The notes under the pieces were generated by a model. It made no database searches, was not told the DNA's origin, and saw only the letters and a list, made by a program, of their open reading frames with translations. The translations under genes were made by a program, and so were the position numbers. From Wohlfahrtiimonas larvae (GTDB lineage Bacteria; Pseudomonadota; Gammaproteobacteria; Cardiobacteriales; Wohlfahrtiimonadaceae): a DNA stretch of 64,000 bases. The stretch spans positions 1 to 64,000 of the forward strand of contig NZ_BAABKE010000003.1 in NCBI RefSeq assembly GCF_039543665.1, written 5' to 3'. Below are positions 7,795 through 16,151 of this stretch, one piece after another; the stretch's first letter is position 1; every line of letters begins with the position of its first letter.

Positions 7795-9540
7795 ATGAAT
7801 AATGAATTGCTCATCACCCCCGAAAACACCCAACCACGCGAATTATCAAGACTCTATTATTTCGCAGGCTTGCGTGTGTCTGAAATATCTAAAATGTTAG
7901 GCACACCTGAAAGCACACTTTATGATTGGCGAAAGCAAGATAAATGGGATGAAGCTGACTTTTTCACCAAATGCCAAGATGCTTTTCAACTCAAATACCT
8001 TCGTTTATTGATGAAAAACACCAAAACAGAAAACGAAATGCGTGAGTTTAAAGAATTAGGCGTACAAATGAAAAACATCTACTCACCCAAGCCAGAACGC
8101 AAAAAGCGCAGTGCCCAAATTAATTCTGATCAGTTTGATTGGGAAAAATTCAAGAATCAAATCAAAGAAGGCTATCAAGATCTCAAACTGTATCAACAAT
8201 CCGCCATCACAGATATACGCAAATATGAAAAAAGCAAACGATCAGCAGGTGTATTCAATTGGCTGAAATCACGCCAAATCGGGTTTTCTTATGGCTTGGC
8301 ATATGATGCCTTGTTGCGTTTAGTTGAGCTTGAAAATAATCAGATTTATATCGCTGCTAGTAAAAATCAGGCTTATACATCACGCAATTATGTTTTTAAG
8401 TTTGTGCATGATTTGACAGGCCTTGACCTTAAAGGCACTGATTCTGTTGAATTCAAAAAAGGCTTACGTTTTTATTTCTTAGGTGCAAATCCAAGCACTG
8501 CACAATCATACAGTGGTGATGTCACCATGGATGAATATATGTGGATGCCACGATTTGACGAACTCAATGAGGTTGTTACAGCTTGTGCAACCAATGAGCG
8601 ATACATTATTAAACGTATGTCCACGCCATCATCTAAAAAACATGCATCTTATAAATTGTGGAATGCTGATGATTGGAATAAAGCGCATAAAAATAATCCT
8701 GTGAGAACAGATTATAAAACCCTAAAAAGTGGATTGCTTTGCCCTGATGGTCAATATCGCAGAATCATCACATTGGAAGATGCCATCAAAGAAGGTTGTG
8801 ATTGGATCAACATTGATCGCTTACGTTTACGCTATCCCGATGAAGAAACATTTTCACGCCTATATGAATGTGAATTCTTTGATGATGTATCCAGTGCTTT
8901 TAGCTTTGATGATTTAAATGCTTGTATGGTGGATTCATGGGAAAAATGGACGGACTTTGAGCCACTCACAAAACCACACAAACCATTTGGCCGTAAAAAA
9001 GTAGCAGTTGGCTATGATCCTGCTCGCACCAATGATGGTGCCACTTGTGTTGTAGTTGCCATTCCATCTAATAAAAATGAAACATTCCGTATTTTAGAAA
9101 AACACTTTTGGGAAGATGTTTCCTTTGAGAACCAAGAGAAATACATCAAAGAAATAACAGATCGCTACAACGTCGTGCATCTCGGTATTGATACCAGAAA
9201 CATGGGGCTAGTGATCGCTGAACGTGTTGAGAATTTTTATCCCAACTTAACACGCTACCAAAGTGATCTATCATTGAAAACTTTATTTGTTCTACAAGCT
9301 AAAACCCTCTTTCGTGAAAGAAAAATAGAGTTTGATGCGGGTTGGCAGGATCTTTTATACAGCTTTTTGAATATTAAAAATGCTATGACCAAATCACAGC
9401 AATACGCAACTTTCCAATCTGTGCGTGATGAAGAACATGGTCATGCGGATTTAAGTTGGGCAACGATGTATGCATTAGGTTATCAGCGTTTTGATGGCAC
9501 CACCGTCGATACAGAAAATGAAAGTATTATAGTTTTATAG
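7795..9540 (+). CDS. P: Phage terminase large subunit P (ATPase)
   Basis: About 581 residues from the ATG at 7795, near P2 gpP (590). The N-terminus carries a helix-turn-helix (LRVSEISKMLGTPESTLYDW) as in P2 gpP. The packaging ATPase follows: a variant Walker A region SRQIGFSYG and a Walker B VTMDEYMW. A nuclease-like region begins VGYDPARTNDGA. The open frame extends 20 codons upstream to 7735, but those codons overlap the palindrome at 7728-7750 and do not resemble the family N-terminus. Confidence 0.9.
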   Translation: MNNELLITPENTQPRELSRLYYFAGLRVSEISKMLGTPESTLYDWRKQDKWDEADFFTKCQDAFQLKYLRLLMKNTKTENEMREFKELGVQMKNIYSPKPERKKRSAQINSDQFDWEKFKNQIKEGYQDLKLYQQSAITDIRKYEKSKRSAGVFNWLKSRQIGFSYGLAYDALLRLVELENNQIYIAASKNQAYTSRNYVFKFVHDLTGLDLKGTDSVEFKKGLRFYFLGANPSTAQSYSGDVTMDEYMWMPRFDELNEVVTACATNERYIIKRMSTPSSKKHASYKLWNADDWNKAHKNNPVRTDYKTLKSGLLCPDGQYRRIITLEDAIKEGCDWINIDRLRLRYPDEETFSRLYECEFFDDVSSAFSFDDLNACMVDSWEKWTDFEPLTKPHKPFGRKKVAVGYDPARTNDGATCVVVAIPSNKNETFRILEKHFWEDVSFENQEKYIKEITDRYNVVHLGIDTRNMGLVIAERVENFYPNLTRYQSDLSLKTLFVLQAKTLFRERKIEFDAGWQDLLYSFLNIKNAMTKSQQYATFQSVRDEEHGHADLSWATMYALGYQRFDGTTVDTENESIIVL

Positions 9541-9551
9541 AGAGAATAATT

Positions 9552-10502
9552 ATGAATGATGTCTTAACATTTAGCATTGGCGAACCTGAGATTTTTAGCC
9601 CTTTTGATCTGATTGATCTTTTATCATGCCAAACCATTGATGGTTATTATGCGCCACCCATTGCTTACGATACATTAACAAAATTACCACGATTGAATAC
9701 ACACCATGAATCAGCACTAGATTGTAAAAAGAATATTTTGAGCTCCATTTTTAAAGAAACTCAATATTTGGATTATGAATCTTGTGAGGCATTCATCAAA
9801 GATTATTTAATGTTTGGCAATGCATACCTTGAGCCTGTACCTTCTATTTTGGGCAATACGATCCGTTACCGCCATGTGATGGCAAAATATACGCGCATTG
9901 GTACAGATGGACAGTATTACTTCTTAAAGAATTTTGGTGAAAAAATCCTTAAAAAGAATCTCATTCATGTCAAAGCTTACGATGTGAATCAGAATATCTA
10001 TGGCATGCCTAATTATTTGAGTGCGATGTTAAGCATTGCCTTGAATCATGCAGGTACCATGTTCCGATATAAATATTATAAAAATGGATCGCACGCTGGC
10101 TTTATTTTAGCCATCAATGGCCACGTTTCTGACAAGGGGATGAAAACCATTGAAGATACACTCAAACAAACTAAGCAAGATGGCAACTTTAAGAATTTGG
10201 TTGTCCACCTGCCAAAAGGGGACAAAGATTCTGTCCAATTAATCCCAATCAGCCAGATTGCTGCAAAAGATGAATTTGTAAATATAAAAGATGTATCTCG
10301 TGATGATATTGCATCCGTGCATCGCGTGCCTTTGGTGCTAATGAGCATTCAAGCCAATAATGCAGGGGGGTTTGGCAACCCTGCCCCATTTGCGAAAGTA
10401 TTCTATCAAAATGAGCTATATCCAATGATCCGAAAATTCATGTCCGTCAATCATAGAATTAGCCAAAAAATATTTGATTTTGATAAGTACGAATTGGAAT
10501 AG
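9552..10502 (+). CDS. Q: Phage portal protein Q
   Basis: A 316-residue P2-type portal protein (P2 gpQ about 344), through which DNA enters and leaves the capsid. Typical segments are YYAPPIAYDTLTKLPRLNTHH near residue 35, FGNAYLEPV, YGMPNYLSAMLSIALN and the C-terminal VHRVPLVLMSIQANNAGGFG. It follows P by 11 bases with an AGAGAATAAT leader. It is shorter than P2 gpQ at the C-terminus but ends with the usual final helix. It is the last phage gene before the ssrA side. Confidence 0.9.
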   Translation: MNDVLTFSIGEPEIFSPFDLIDLLSCQTIDGYYAPPIAYDTLTKLPRLNTHHESALDCKKNILSSIFKETQYLDYESCEAFIKDYLMFGNAYLEPVPSILGNTIRYRHVMAKYTRIGTDGQYYFLKNFGEKILKKNLIHVKAYDVNQNIYGMPNYLSAMLSIALNHAGTMFRYKYYKNGSHAGFILAINGHVSDKGMKTIEDTLKQTKQDGNFKNLVVHLPKGDKDSVQLIPISQIAAKDEFVNIKDVSRDDIASVHRVPLVLMSIQANNAGGFGNPAPFAKVFYQNELYPMIRKFMSVNHRISQKIFDFDKYELE

Positions 10503-11019
10503 CCATAGGGGTGCATTTTAAAGTAGTAACATTGGTAACCTATTCAATCAATTTATCTCATAAGCATTGATACAGCTATCTTACAAAGCATGTTCAAAAT
10601 GTAATATTTAAGTATAAAGTTGTAACATGAGATTACATACTTATATATCCATATGAAATATAAAGATTATTTATGATTAAAATGTTACTTCTTTTTTGTA
10701 ATATAGATTACATAAATATTACTAAAATGTTACTTTTCACAATCTCTTATATGATCGCTATATCAATGCTTTTGAAAGATTTATAAAAAAATGTTACTAA
10801 TATTACTACTTTTAAACATACCCCAAAGATTTTAAAAACTCCTTATATCAGGACCGAAATATTCAATAAAAAAGTAATAAAAATATTCAGAATAAGCTAG
10901 AGTTGATTTTAGCTGATAATAAACTATGATAATTATACGCGATGCTTTGGTAATCCTAACCAAACAAAGGTAACTCTACGAGCCTATGCCATATTTTTGG
11001 CCGCAAAAAAACGCATTTT
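10503..11019. other. AT-rich non-coding stretch after the portal gene
   Basis: No convincing gene is seen. In P2-type prophages this side would carry a replication gene, cox, repressor and integrase; none is present. The stretch holds a cluster of short AATGTTACT repeats (listed separately) and several runs of A and T. The base composition is even more AT-rich than the phage genes, consistent with a regulatory or origin-like region or with a deletion scar. Confidence 0.6.
10525..10798. repeat. AATGTTACT repeat cluster (three direct, one inverted)
   Basis: The nonamer AATGTTACT occurs at 10681-10689, 10726-10734 and 10790-10798, and its inverted form AGTAACATT at 10525-10533. Related half-sites (GTAATATT, AGATTACAT twice, TTGTAACAT) fill the gaps. 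Spacing between direct copies is 45 and 64 bases, not helically constant. This resembles iterons or a multi-site binding region for a phage regulator, but the AT-richness makes some repeats expected by chance. Confidence 0.4.
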
Positions 11020-11214
11020 GTGCATAATCCTCGCCGTGGTGAGGTGCGGATTTTTGGCGCTCATTTCTCTAGGAATAAAATAAAACTCAATCGATGCCAG
11101 GAAGAACACCTATTCATTTGGTTATGCTTTTGGCCACACACATCAATGTTTAAAATTTATTCAGTTCATAACCATCAAAACATGATCACTTCTTGTGCAG
11201 TGTATTTTTATTAA
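11020..11214 (+). CDS. Possible small phage protein (Ash/Icd-like), doubtful
   Basis: A 64-codon frame starting MHNPRRGEVRIFGAHFSRNK. The HNPRRGE(V/G)RIFG pattern recalls the N-terminal part of short proteins annotated as Ash or Icd-like host-cell-division inhibitors in prophage early regions. This is from memory of the family and weak. No good ribosome site precedes the ATG, although the frame-shifted upstream sequence continues the similarity in character. If real, it is a remnant of the missing early module; otherwise a chance frame. Confidence 0.3.
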   Translation: MHNPRRGEVRIFGAHFSRNKIKLNRCQEEHLFIWLCFWPHTSMFKIYSVHNHQNMITSCAVYFY

Positions 11215-11246
11215 TCATTTTGGTGGACAAAAAAGCGGACAGACAT

Positions 11247-11275
11247 AAAAAAACTACTTCAAATCATTGAAATAG
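11247..11275 (-). terminator. Rho-independent terminator of ssrA
   Basis: On the minus strand CTATTTCAA and TTGAAGTAG pair (nine pairs, one G-T) around a four-base loop and are followed by seven T. It lies 22 bases past the CCA end of the tmRNA, in the right place to end ssrA transcription. Confidence 0.75.
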
Positions 11276-11296
11276 CTTAATTTTTTACTAGATATT

Positions 11297-11650
11297 TGGT
11301 GGAGGCGGCGGGATTTGAACCCGCGTCCGAAAACTATCCATCCTTGGTACTACATGTTTAGCCGTATCTTCAATTTAACCTTTTACCATCCGACCGGCAG
11401 GATAATAAACGGCTGTCCCAGTTAGGTTTCGAGAGGGAGCTCCTAGGCAAACATCTCTCTAGATCGTTTAAGTTGACTGATGTTACCACCGAACGAACAC
11501 AGTAGTAAGATCAGTTAGCAGGCTTAAGCTGCTAAAGCGTAGTTATTATCGTTTGCAATTATAACTGATTGCCGCGTTTTTACGAGACTCTCGACCTTCT
11601 CGACATGCACCTCAAACTTCAACATCCCCGTCGAATCCAAGAACGCCCCC
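11297..11650 (-). ncRNA. ssrA: Transfer-messenger RNA (tmRNA)
   Basis: A one-piece tmRNA of about 354 nt, which rescues stalled ribosomes. The 5' end GGGGGCG pairs over seven bases with CGCCTCC before the ACCA end, fixing both ends. The T arm (GGACGCGGGTTCAAATCC) and the 5' GGATTCGACGGGG element are present. The tag frame at about 11,522-11,554 reads GCA AAC GAT AAT AAC TAC GCT TTA GCA GCT TAA, giving ANDNNYALAA, against ANDENYALAA in E. coli. A likely -10 (TACAAT) lies at 11,667-11,672. Its 3' end points to the prophage, a common integration arrangement. Confidence 0.97.
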
Positions 11651-11753
11651 GTTTGAAACTTTTTCGATTGTAACACAAAAACAGTAAAACTTCTTCCTAA
11701 TCGTTAAGGTTAAACACAAAAACTTTCTCGGGAAATTTCACTGTTCAAAAAAA

Positions 11754-11829
11754 TGGTGGCTCGAGACAGAATCGAACTGTCGACACGCGGATTTTCAATC
11801 CGCTGCTCTACCAACTGAGCTATCGAGCC
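11754..11829 (-). tRNA. tRNA-Phe (GAA)
   Basis: A 76-nt cloverleaf with acceptor GGCTCGA pairing TCGAGCC, encoded CCA, D arm TAGCTCAGTTGGTAGAGC, anticodon loop TTGAAAA (anticodon GAA) and T arm with GTTCGATTC. Identical to the second copy 18 bases away. Confidence 0.98.
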
Positions 11830-11847
11830 TTTTTGGCTTCTGCTTAA

Positions 11848-11923
11848 TGGTGGCTCGAGACAGAATCGAACTGTCGACACGCGGATTTTCAATCCGCTGC
11901 TCTACCAACTGAGCTATCGAGCC
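11848..11923 (-). tRNA. tRNA-Phe (GAA), second copy
   Basis: Same 76-nt sequence as the neighbouring tRNA-Phe, with anticodon GAA and encoded CCA. The two copies are probably one transcript. Confidence 0.98.
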
Positions 11924-12077
11924 ATTTATGCGATGCATCATCGCTAAGCAGGTGAGCATTAAACACTATTCGTGCCATTTGGTCAAGCATCATATATGAC
12001 TAACTTTTAATCATAGTCTATTTTTATATGCTTTGTGATCTAAAATATAAAATATATATCCTAGGGAAACCATTGAA

Positions 12078-13175
12078 ATGCTACTGAGTAATCTCGATCA
12101 AATGATTAATGCCTCCATTGAATCAGGATTAGATTCTGCGCAATTATTGATCGCAAAAAATCATAAAATTATCAAACATTCTGCATATGGCAATGCTGAT
12201 TTAAAGACTTTGTATGACATTGCATCCTTAACTAAAATTTTTTCTTTAACAGCTTTGTATCAAGTTTATACAACTCAAGGAAAAATTAATTTAGATTTAA
12301 CCTTAAAGGAGATATTCCCAAACTATTTTACAGATAAATCTTTAGCCAATAAATCCGATATTACCATCAAAATGCTATTAGCTCATGAGGCAGGCTTCGA
12401 ACCCAACCCTCTTTTTTATGATAAGAGCTATAACACTGAGCTTTTTTGCCACAATCGTGATAATTTTTTGGCCAAGTTACTCAAAGCACCTTTAATTCAT
12501 GCCCCACAATCTTGCTCTTTATATTCTGATGTCGATTTTATGCTACTCACCTTTATATTAGAGCACCTATTACACACGAAACTTGATATGCTCTTTCAAG
12601 CAACTTTTCCAGAATTAAAGAGCCAACGCATTTGTTACCAACCACTACAACATAATTATTCAATATCAGAAATCGCCCCAACAGAATTACATGGCAATAC
12701 ACGCGATGGCTTCATTCATTTTGACAATATTCGCACTGAAACCATTCATGGCGAAGTGCAAGATGAAAAAGCTTATCACTGTATGAATGAAATTTCAGGG
12801 CATGCAGGCTTATTTGCCAATTGCGAAGCGCTCTACTCTGCTTTGCAGCTTATGAATATTCCAATCGAATTTTTACAAAGCCAATCAGATGATCCAAGTT
12901 TTGGCCTAGGCTGGCGTTTAAATAAAGGTGGAGATATGGCCTATCATTTTGGCCATTATGCATCTGAAGAAGCTTATGGACATACAGGATGGACAGGATG
13001 CGTTTTTATCATCGACCCTAAATACGATTTAACAATTATATATTTAACTAACCGAAAACATAGTAAAGTATTAAACCCTGCACGCAATCCCCATCGTTTT
13101 TTAGGTGATATTTTATGGGCAGGACAATATAAAAATATCATGAATGAAATATACCAATCACTGGGATTAAATTAA
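12078..13175 (+). CDS. Serine hydrolase, class C beta-lactamase-like family
   Basis: A 365-residue protein of the beta-lactamase/DD-peptidase fold (Pfam Beta-lactamase family). Ser50-Leu-Thr-Lys53 in IASLTKIFS is the nucleophile box, Tyr149-Ser-Asp (YSDVDFMLL) the second box and GHTGWTG near residue 300 the third. No signal peptide or membrane segment is visible, so it is probably cytoplasmic. Family members include peptidases, esterases and amidases; substrate is unknown. Its stop codon overlaps the start of lnt by one base (TAATG), indicating coupled expression with lipoprotein maturation, which hints at an envelope-recycling role (inference). Confidence 0.82.
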   Translation: MLLSNLDQMINASIESGLDSAQLLIAKNHKIIKHSAYGNADLKTLYDIASLTKIFSLTALYQVYTTQGKINLDLTLKEIFPNYFTDKSLANKSDITIKMLLAHEAGFEPNPLFYDKSYNTELFCHNRDNFLAKLLKAPLIHAPQSCSLYSDVDFMLLTFILEHLLHTKLDMLFQATFPELKSQRICYQPLQHNYSISEIAPTELHGNTRDGFIHFDNIRTETIHGEVQDEKAYHCMNEISGHAGLFANCEALYSALQLMNIPIEFLQSQSDDPSFGLGWRLNKGGDMAYHFGHYASEEAYGHTGWTGCVFIIDPKYDLTIIYLTNRKHSKVLNPARNPHRFLGDILWAGQYKNIMNEIYQSLGLN

Positions 13176-14725
13176 TGAAGCGATCTAACAATTTACTCAT
13201 TCAAATCATTATTGTTATTACATTAGGTGCATTAATGCCTTTAGCATTTGCACCATTTAATCAATGGTGGCTAGCACCATTATTATTAATGGCTTGGCAA
13301 TTAACGATTAAAAACAACTCTAAGATACACAGCTTTTGGCTGAGCTATCTATTTGGCTTAAGTATATTTGCAGTTGGACTTTGGTGGGTAAGAATTAGTG
13401 TCAATCAATTTGGTGGCGCTCCATTACCACTTGCGATCACTATTGTTTTTGTCTTATCGGGCTATCTTGCAATCTATTATGGAGTATTAGGTTATCTAAC
13501 TCAAAAAATTAATGTTGGTACCATTACACGCTATTTATTATTATTGCCAACAGCTGGGGTGTTATTAGAAATATTACGTTCTCACGCATTCACAGGATTT
13601 CCTTGGTTAGCAATGGGATATTCCCTTACACCAACCTTGCTGGCGCAGTACCTCTTCCCAGTATTTGGTGCATTAATCAGTAGTTTTATTGTTTATTGGC
13701 TAGCAGGTGTTTTATTATTAATCATCACTACTTTCAATCAACGATCATTTTCTCGTTCTTTTATTTCAATCATTGCATCGACTATTATTATTGTTGGCAG
13801 CACTCTTGGTCTCCAAAAATATTTAAGTGATCCGATTCAAAATTTATCAGAGCCAATTAATATTGCCTTAATTCAAGGCAATATCACACAAGATCAAAAA
13901 TTTGATGAAACACAATTTGAAGCATCCCTAAAAACGTACTTATCTCTTACTGAAAATGTTATTAATAAAGCAAATTTGGTTGTTTGGCCTGAAACAGCAG
14001 TTGTTGCTTATTATAATAATATGAGTAGTTTTTTGGAGAATCTTAGACAATGGTCAGATTATACTGATACAGAACTACTTCTTGGCATCCCAAGAAATCA
14101 ACAATTACAAGATTTTAATGCTTTTTTACATTTAGGTGAATCTTCTTCACAAGACCAATTCTATGATAAATACCGTCTACTACCTTTTGGTGAATACATT
14201 CCCATTCCAGATGTTTTTGGTATTTTTTATGAATGGATCAATATCCCATTAGCAGGATTTACAAAAGGTGCGCCACAACAAGCACCTTTCACATTCTCGC
14301 AGTTTTCAACACAAACGACAGGCTCAATCTGCTTTGAAGCAGTATTTGGTGAATCTTTGCGTTACCAAGCGAACCAAAGTGGTTTCTTAGTGAATATCAG
14401 TAATGATGCCTGGTTCGGCGATTCTTTAGCCCCTTGGCAACATTTACAAATCGTGCAAGCACGAGCCATTGAATTTGCTCGACCCATTGCTCGCGCAACC
14501 AATACAGGGTTGACTGCATTTGTTGCATCTAATGGTGAAATTATTGCTCAAGCACCACAATTTGAAGCGACCACATTATCCACAACCATTATAGGTAAAA
14601 AAGGCTTAACCACTTATGTGAAATATGGTGATAATCCTTGGATCATCGTGGCAAGCACACTATTTTTATTAATCATAATCTGCTCCTTCAAAAATCGTAG
14701 AAAGCAATACACAAGAAAAGGTTAA
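13175..14725 (+). CDS. lnt: Apolipoprotein N-acyltransferase
   Basis: A 516-residue inner-membrane enzyme that adds the third acyl chain to the N-terminal cysteine of lipoproteins. About six N-terminal membrane helices (residues 10-215) precede a periplasmic nitrilase domain. The catalytic triad is visible: Glu in VVWPETAVV, Lys in YDKYRLLPFGEYIP and Cys in GSICFEAVFGE. NISNDAWFGDS and ARAIEFARPIARATNTG are also typical. A last helix ends the protein. Length matches E. coli Lnt (512). Starts at the overlap with the serine hydrolase gene. Confidence 0.96.
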   Translation: MKRSNNLLIQIIIVITLGALMPLAFAPFNQWWLAPLLLMAWQLTIKNNSKIHSFWLSYLFGLSIFAVGLWWVRISVNQFGGAPLPLAITIVFVLSGYLAIYYGVLGYLTQKINVGTITRYLLLLPTAGVLLEILRSHAFTGFPWLAMGYSLTPTLLAQYLFPVFGALISSFIVYWLAGVLLLIITTFNQRSFSRSFISIIASTIIIVGSTLGLQKYLSDPIQNLSEPINIALIQGNITQDQKFDETQFEASLKTYLSLTENVINKANLVVWPETAVVAYYNNMSSFLENLRQWSDYTDTELLLGIPRNQQLQDFNAFLHLGESSSQDQFYDKYRLLPFGEYIPIPDVFGIFYEWINIPLAGFTKGAPQQAPFTFSQFSTQTTGSICFEAVFGESLRYQANQSGFLVNISNDAWFGDSLAPWQHLQIVQARAIEFARPIARATNTGLTAFVASNGEIIAQAPQFEATTLSTTIIGKKGLTTYVKYGDNPWIIVASTLFLLIIICSFKNRRKQYTRKG

Positions 14726-14750
14726 ATTTTGGATTCTCTATGCAAAATAC

Positions 14751-14792
14751 AAAATCATCATTATCTTTATTAATATAAATAATGATGATTTT
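14751..14792 (+). terminator. AT-rich hairpin after lnt
   Basis: AAAATCATCATTAT and ATAATGATGATTTT are perfect 14-base inverted repeats around a 14-base loop. The stem is AT-rich and ends in only four T, so termination may be modest. Confidence 0.5.
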
Positions 14793-14917
14793 GTTATCGA
14801 AAGCCATTGATACTACCCATAATTTGCCAATTCCTCACAACCTTTACATTCTCTATACAAATTATGGCGGTTAATTCTATATAATTCCTGTCATTTACGT
14901 TATGACGGCTCTTCTTT

Positions 14918-16147
14918 ATGAAAATCAAGAATTTTAAAACTGTGATTTTTTTAATTATCACACTCTCTATTATTGGCTTTATTATCTACAAAAAATACTT
15001 TATACAACAGCCGATTAGCTATTTAACAGAACCTGTTAAAAAACAAAATTTAGATGTCACTATTTTAGCAGATGGAAAACTTGAAGCCTCACAACAAGTT
15101 GAAGTCGGAGCACAGGTTTCAGGACAAATAAAAAAACTACACGTCAATTTAGGAGATTCTGTTAAAAAGGGAGAACTCATTGCTGAAATTGATGATTTGC
15201 CCCAAAAAAATGCTGTCAAAGATGGTGAGGCTAGACTCAAAAATGTTGAAGCATCTAAAGTTGCAAAACAAGCACAAATCGTTAATGCTCGCATTACATT
15301 ACAAAGACAAAAGAACCTGATCAGCCAAAAAGCAACCACACAATCAGAGGTTGATATTGCAGAAGCAAATCTATTAGTTCTTGAAGCAGAACTAGATGCA
15401 TTAGATGCCCAAATTGCACAAGCTAAAATTGCTTTAGACACTGCAAAATTAGATTTAACCTATACAAAAATTGTCGCCCCCATTGATGGTGTAGTGGTTG
15501 CAACTGTTGTCAAGGAAGGCCAAACGGTTAACTCTGCACAAACAGCACCCACCATTGTTAAAATTGCTGACTTAGACGTAATGAACATTAAGGCTCAAAT
15601 ATCTGAAGCTGATATTACAAAAATACAGCCAGGTATGAAAGCTTACTTTTCTATTCTGGGCGAGCCTAAAAATAGATATCCTGCTTTGCTTGAATCAACC
15701 GAGCCTGCACCTGAAAAATTCCAAACAACCACAGGTAATACAGCAACAACAGCAAGCACAGAAGCAATCTATTATAATGGCATTCTAAAAGTTGATAATA
15801 AGCAGCATCTATTTCGTATTGATATGACAACGCAAGTTTATATCATTGTTGATAGCGTTAAAGATAAATTAGTCATTTCTACTATGGCTACTCGCTTTAA
15901 GCCTTCAAATATAGCATTACCAGAAACATTACCTAAAACTCGAGATCAAGATGGTAACAAAGAAGCATATGTTTGGGTGCAAGAAAAGAATGGCCAAATA
16001 ACACATAGAAAAGTTATTTTAGGCATTAGCAATAATATTTATACAGAAGTGATCTCAGGACTAGAAGGTGATGAACAAATTGTTCTTTCAGAGTCTTTCA
16101 GTGAAGACATTAAAAATGGTCCCAATCGTATGCCACGTATGAGGTAA
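14918..16147 (+). CDS. macA: Macrolide/peptide efflux periplasmic adaptor MacA
   Basis: A 409-residue membrane-fusion protein linking MacB to an outer-membrane channel of the TolC type. One N-terminal anchor (residues about 8-24) is followed by a beta-barrel/lipoyl part with VGAQVSGQIKKLHVNLGDSV, a long coiled-coil hairpin (about 95-175) and the second lipoyl half with KIVAPIDGVVVATVVKEGQ. The C-terminal membrane-proximal domain contains AYVWVQEKNGQ. No TolC gene is in the window. Four bases separate it from macB. Confidence 0.93.
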   Translation: MKIKNFKTVIFLIITLSIIGFIIYKKYFIQQPISYLTEPVKKQNLDVTILADGKLEASQQVEVGAQVSGQIKKLHVNLGDSVKKGELIAEIDDLPQKNAVKDGEARLKNVEASKVAKQAQIVNARITLQRQKNLISQKATTQSEVDIAEANLLVLEAELDALDAQIAQAKIALDTAKLDLTYTKIVAPIDGVVVATVVKEGQTVNSAQTAPTIVKIADLDVMNIKAQISEADITKIQPGMKAYFSILGEPKNRYPALLESTEPAPEKFQTTTGNTATTASTEAIYYNGILKVDNKQHLFRIDMTTQVYIIVDSVKDKLVISTMATRFKPSNIALPETLPKTRDQDGNKEAYVWVQEKNGQITHRKVILGISNNIYTEVISGLEGDEQIVLSESFSEDIKNGPNRMPRMR

Positions 16148-16151
16148 GCAA

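Larger units (their letters stand above)
1..11219. mobile_element. P2-like prophage, one end (structural and lysis genes)
   Basis: Seventeen tightly packed genes reproduce the P2 late gene order: tail I, J, W, V, S, R, a lysis block, X, L, M, N, O on the minus strand and P, Q divergent on the plus strand. The left end runs off the window inside gene I. The right boundary is not defined by a visible att repeat; phage-like sequence stops between about 11,215 and the tmRNA gene at 11,297. No integrase, repressor, cox or replication gene is present on this side, so the element is either rearranged, with its early module outside the window, or deleted. P2 family membership is firm; the boundary is an estimate. 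Confidence 0.85.

Noticed and set aside
11710..11892. 60-codon minus-strand frame
   Set aside because: It reads through the two tRNA-Phe genes; the repeated peptide is an artefact of the duplicated tRNA.
12078..13175. True beta-lactamase resistance gene
   Set aside because: The active-site boxes fit the broad serine hydrolase family, but there is no signal peptide and the third box is HTG, so antibiotic resistance is not supported.
15019..15441. 140-codon frame on the minus strand inside macA
   Set aside because: It is fully antisense to well-conserved macA sequence and has composition expected from the complement of the coiled-coil region.
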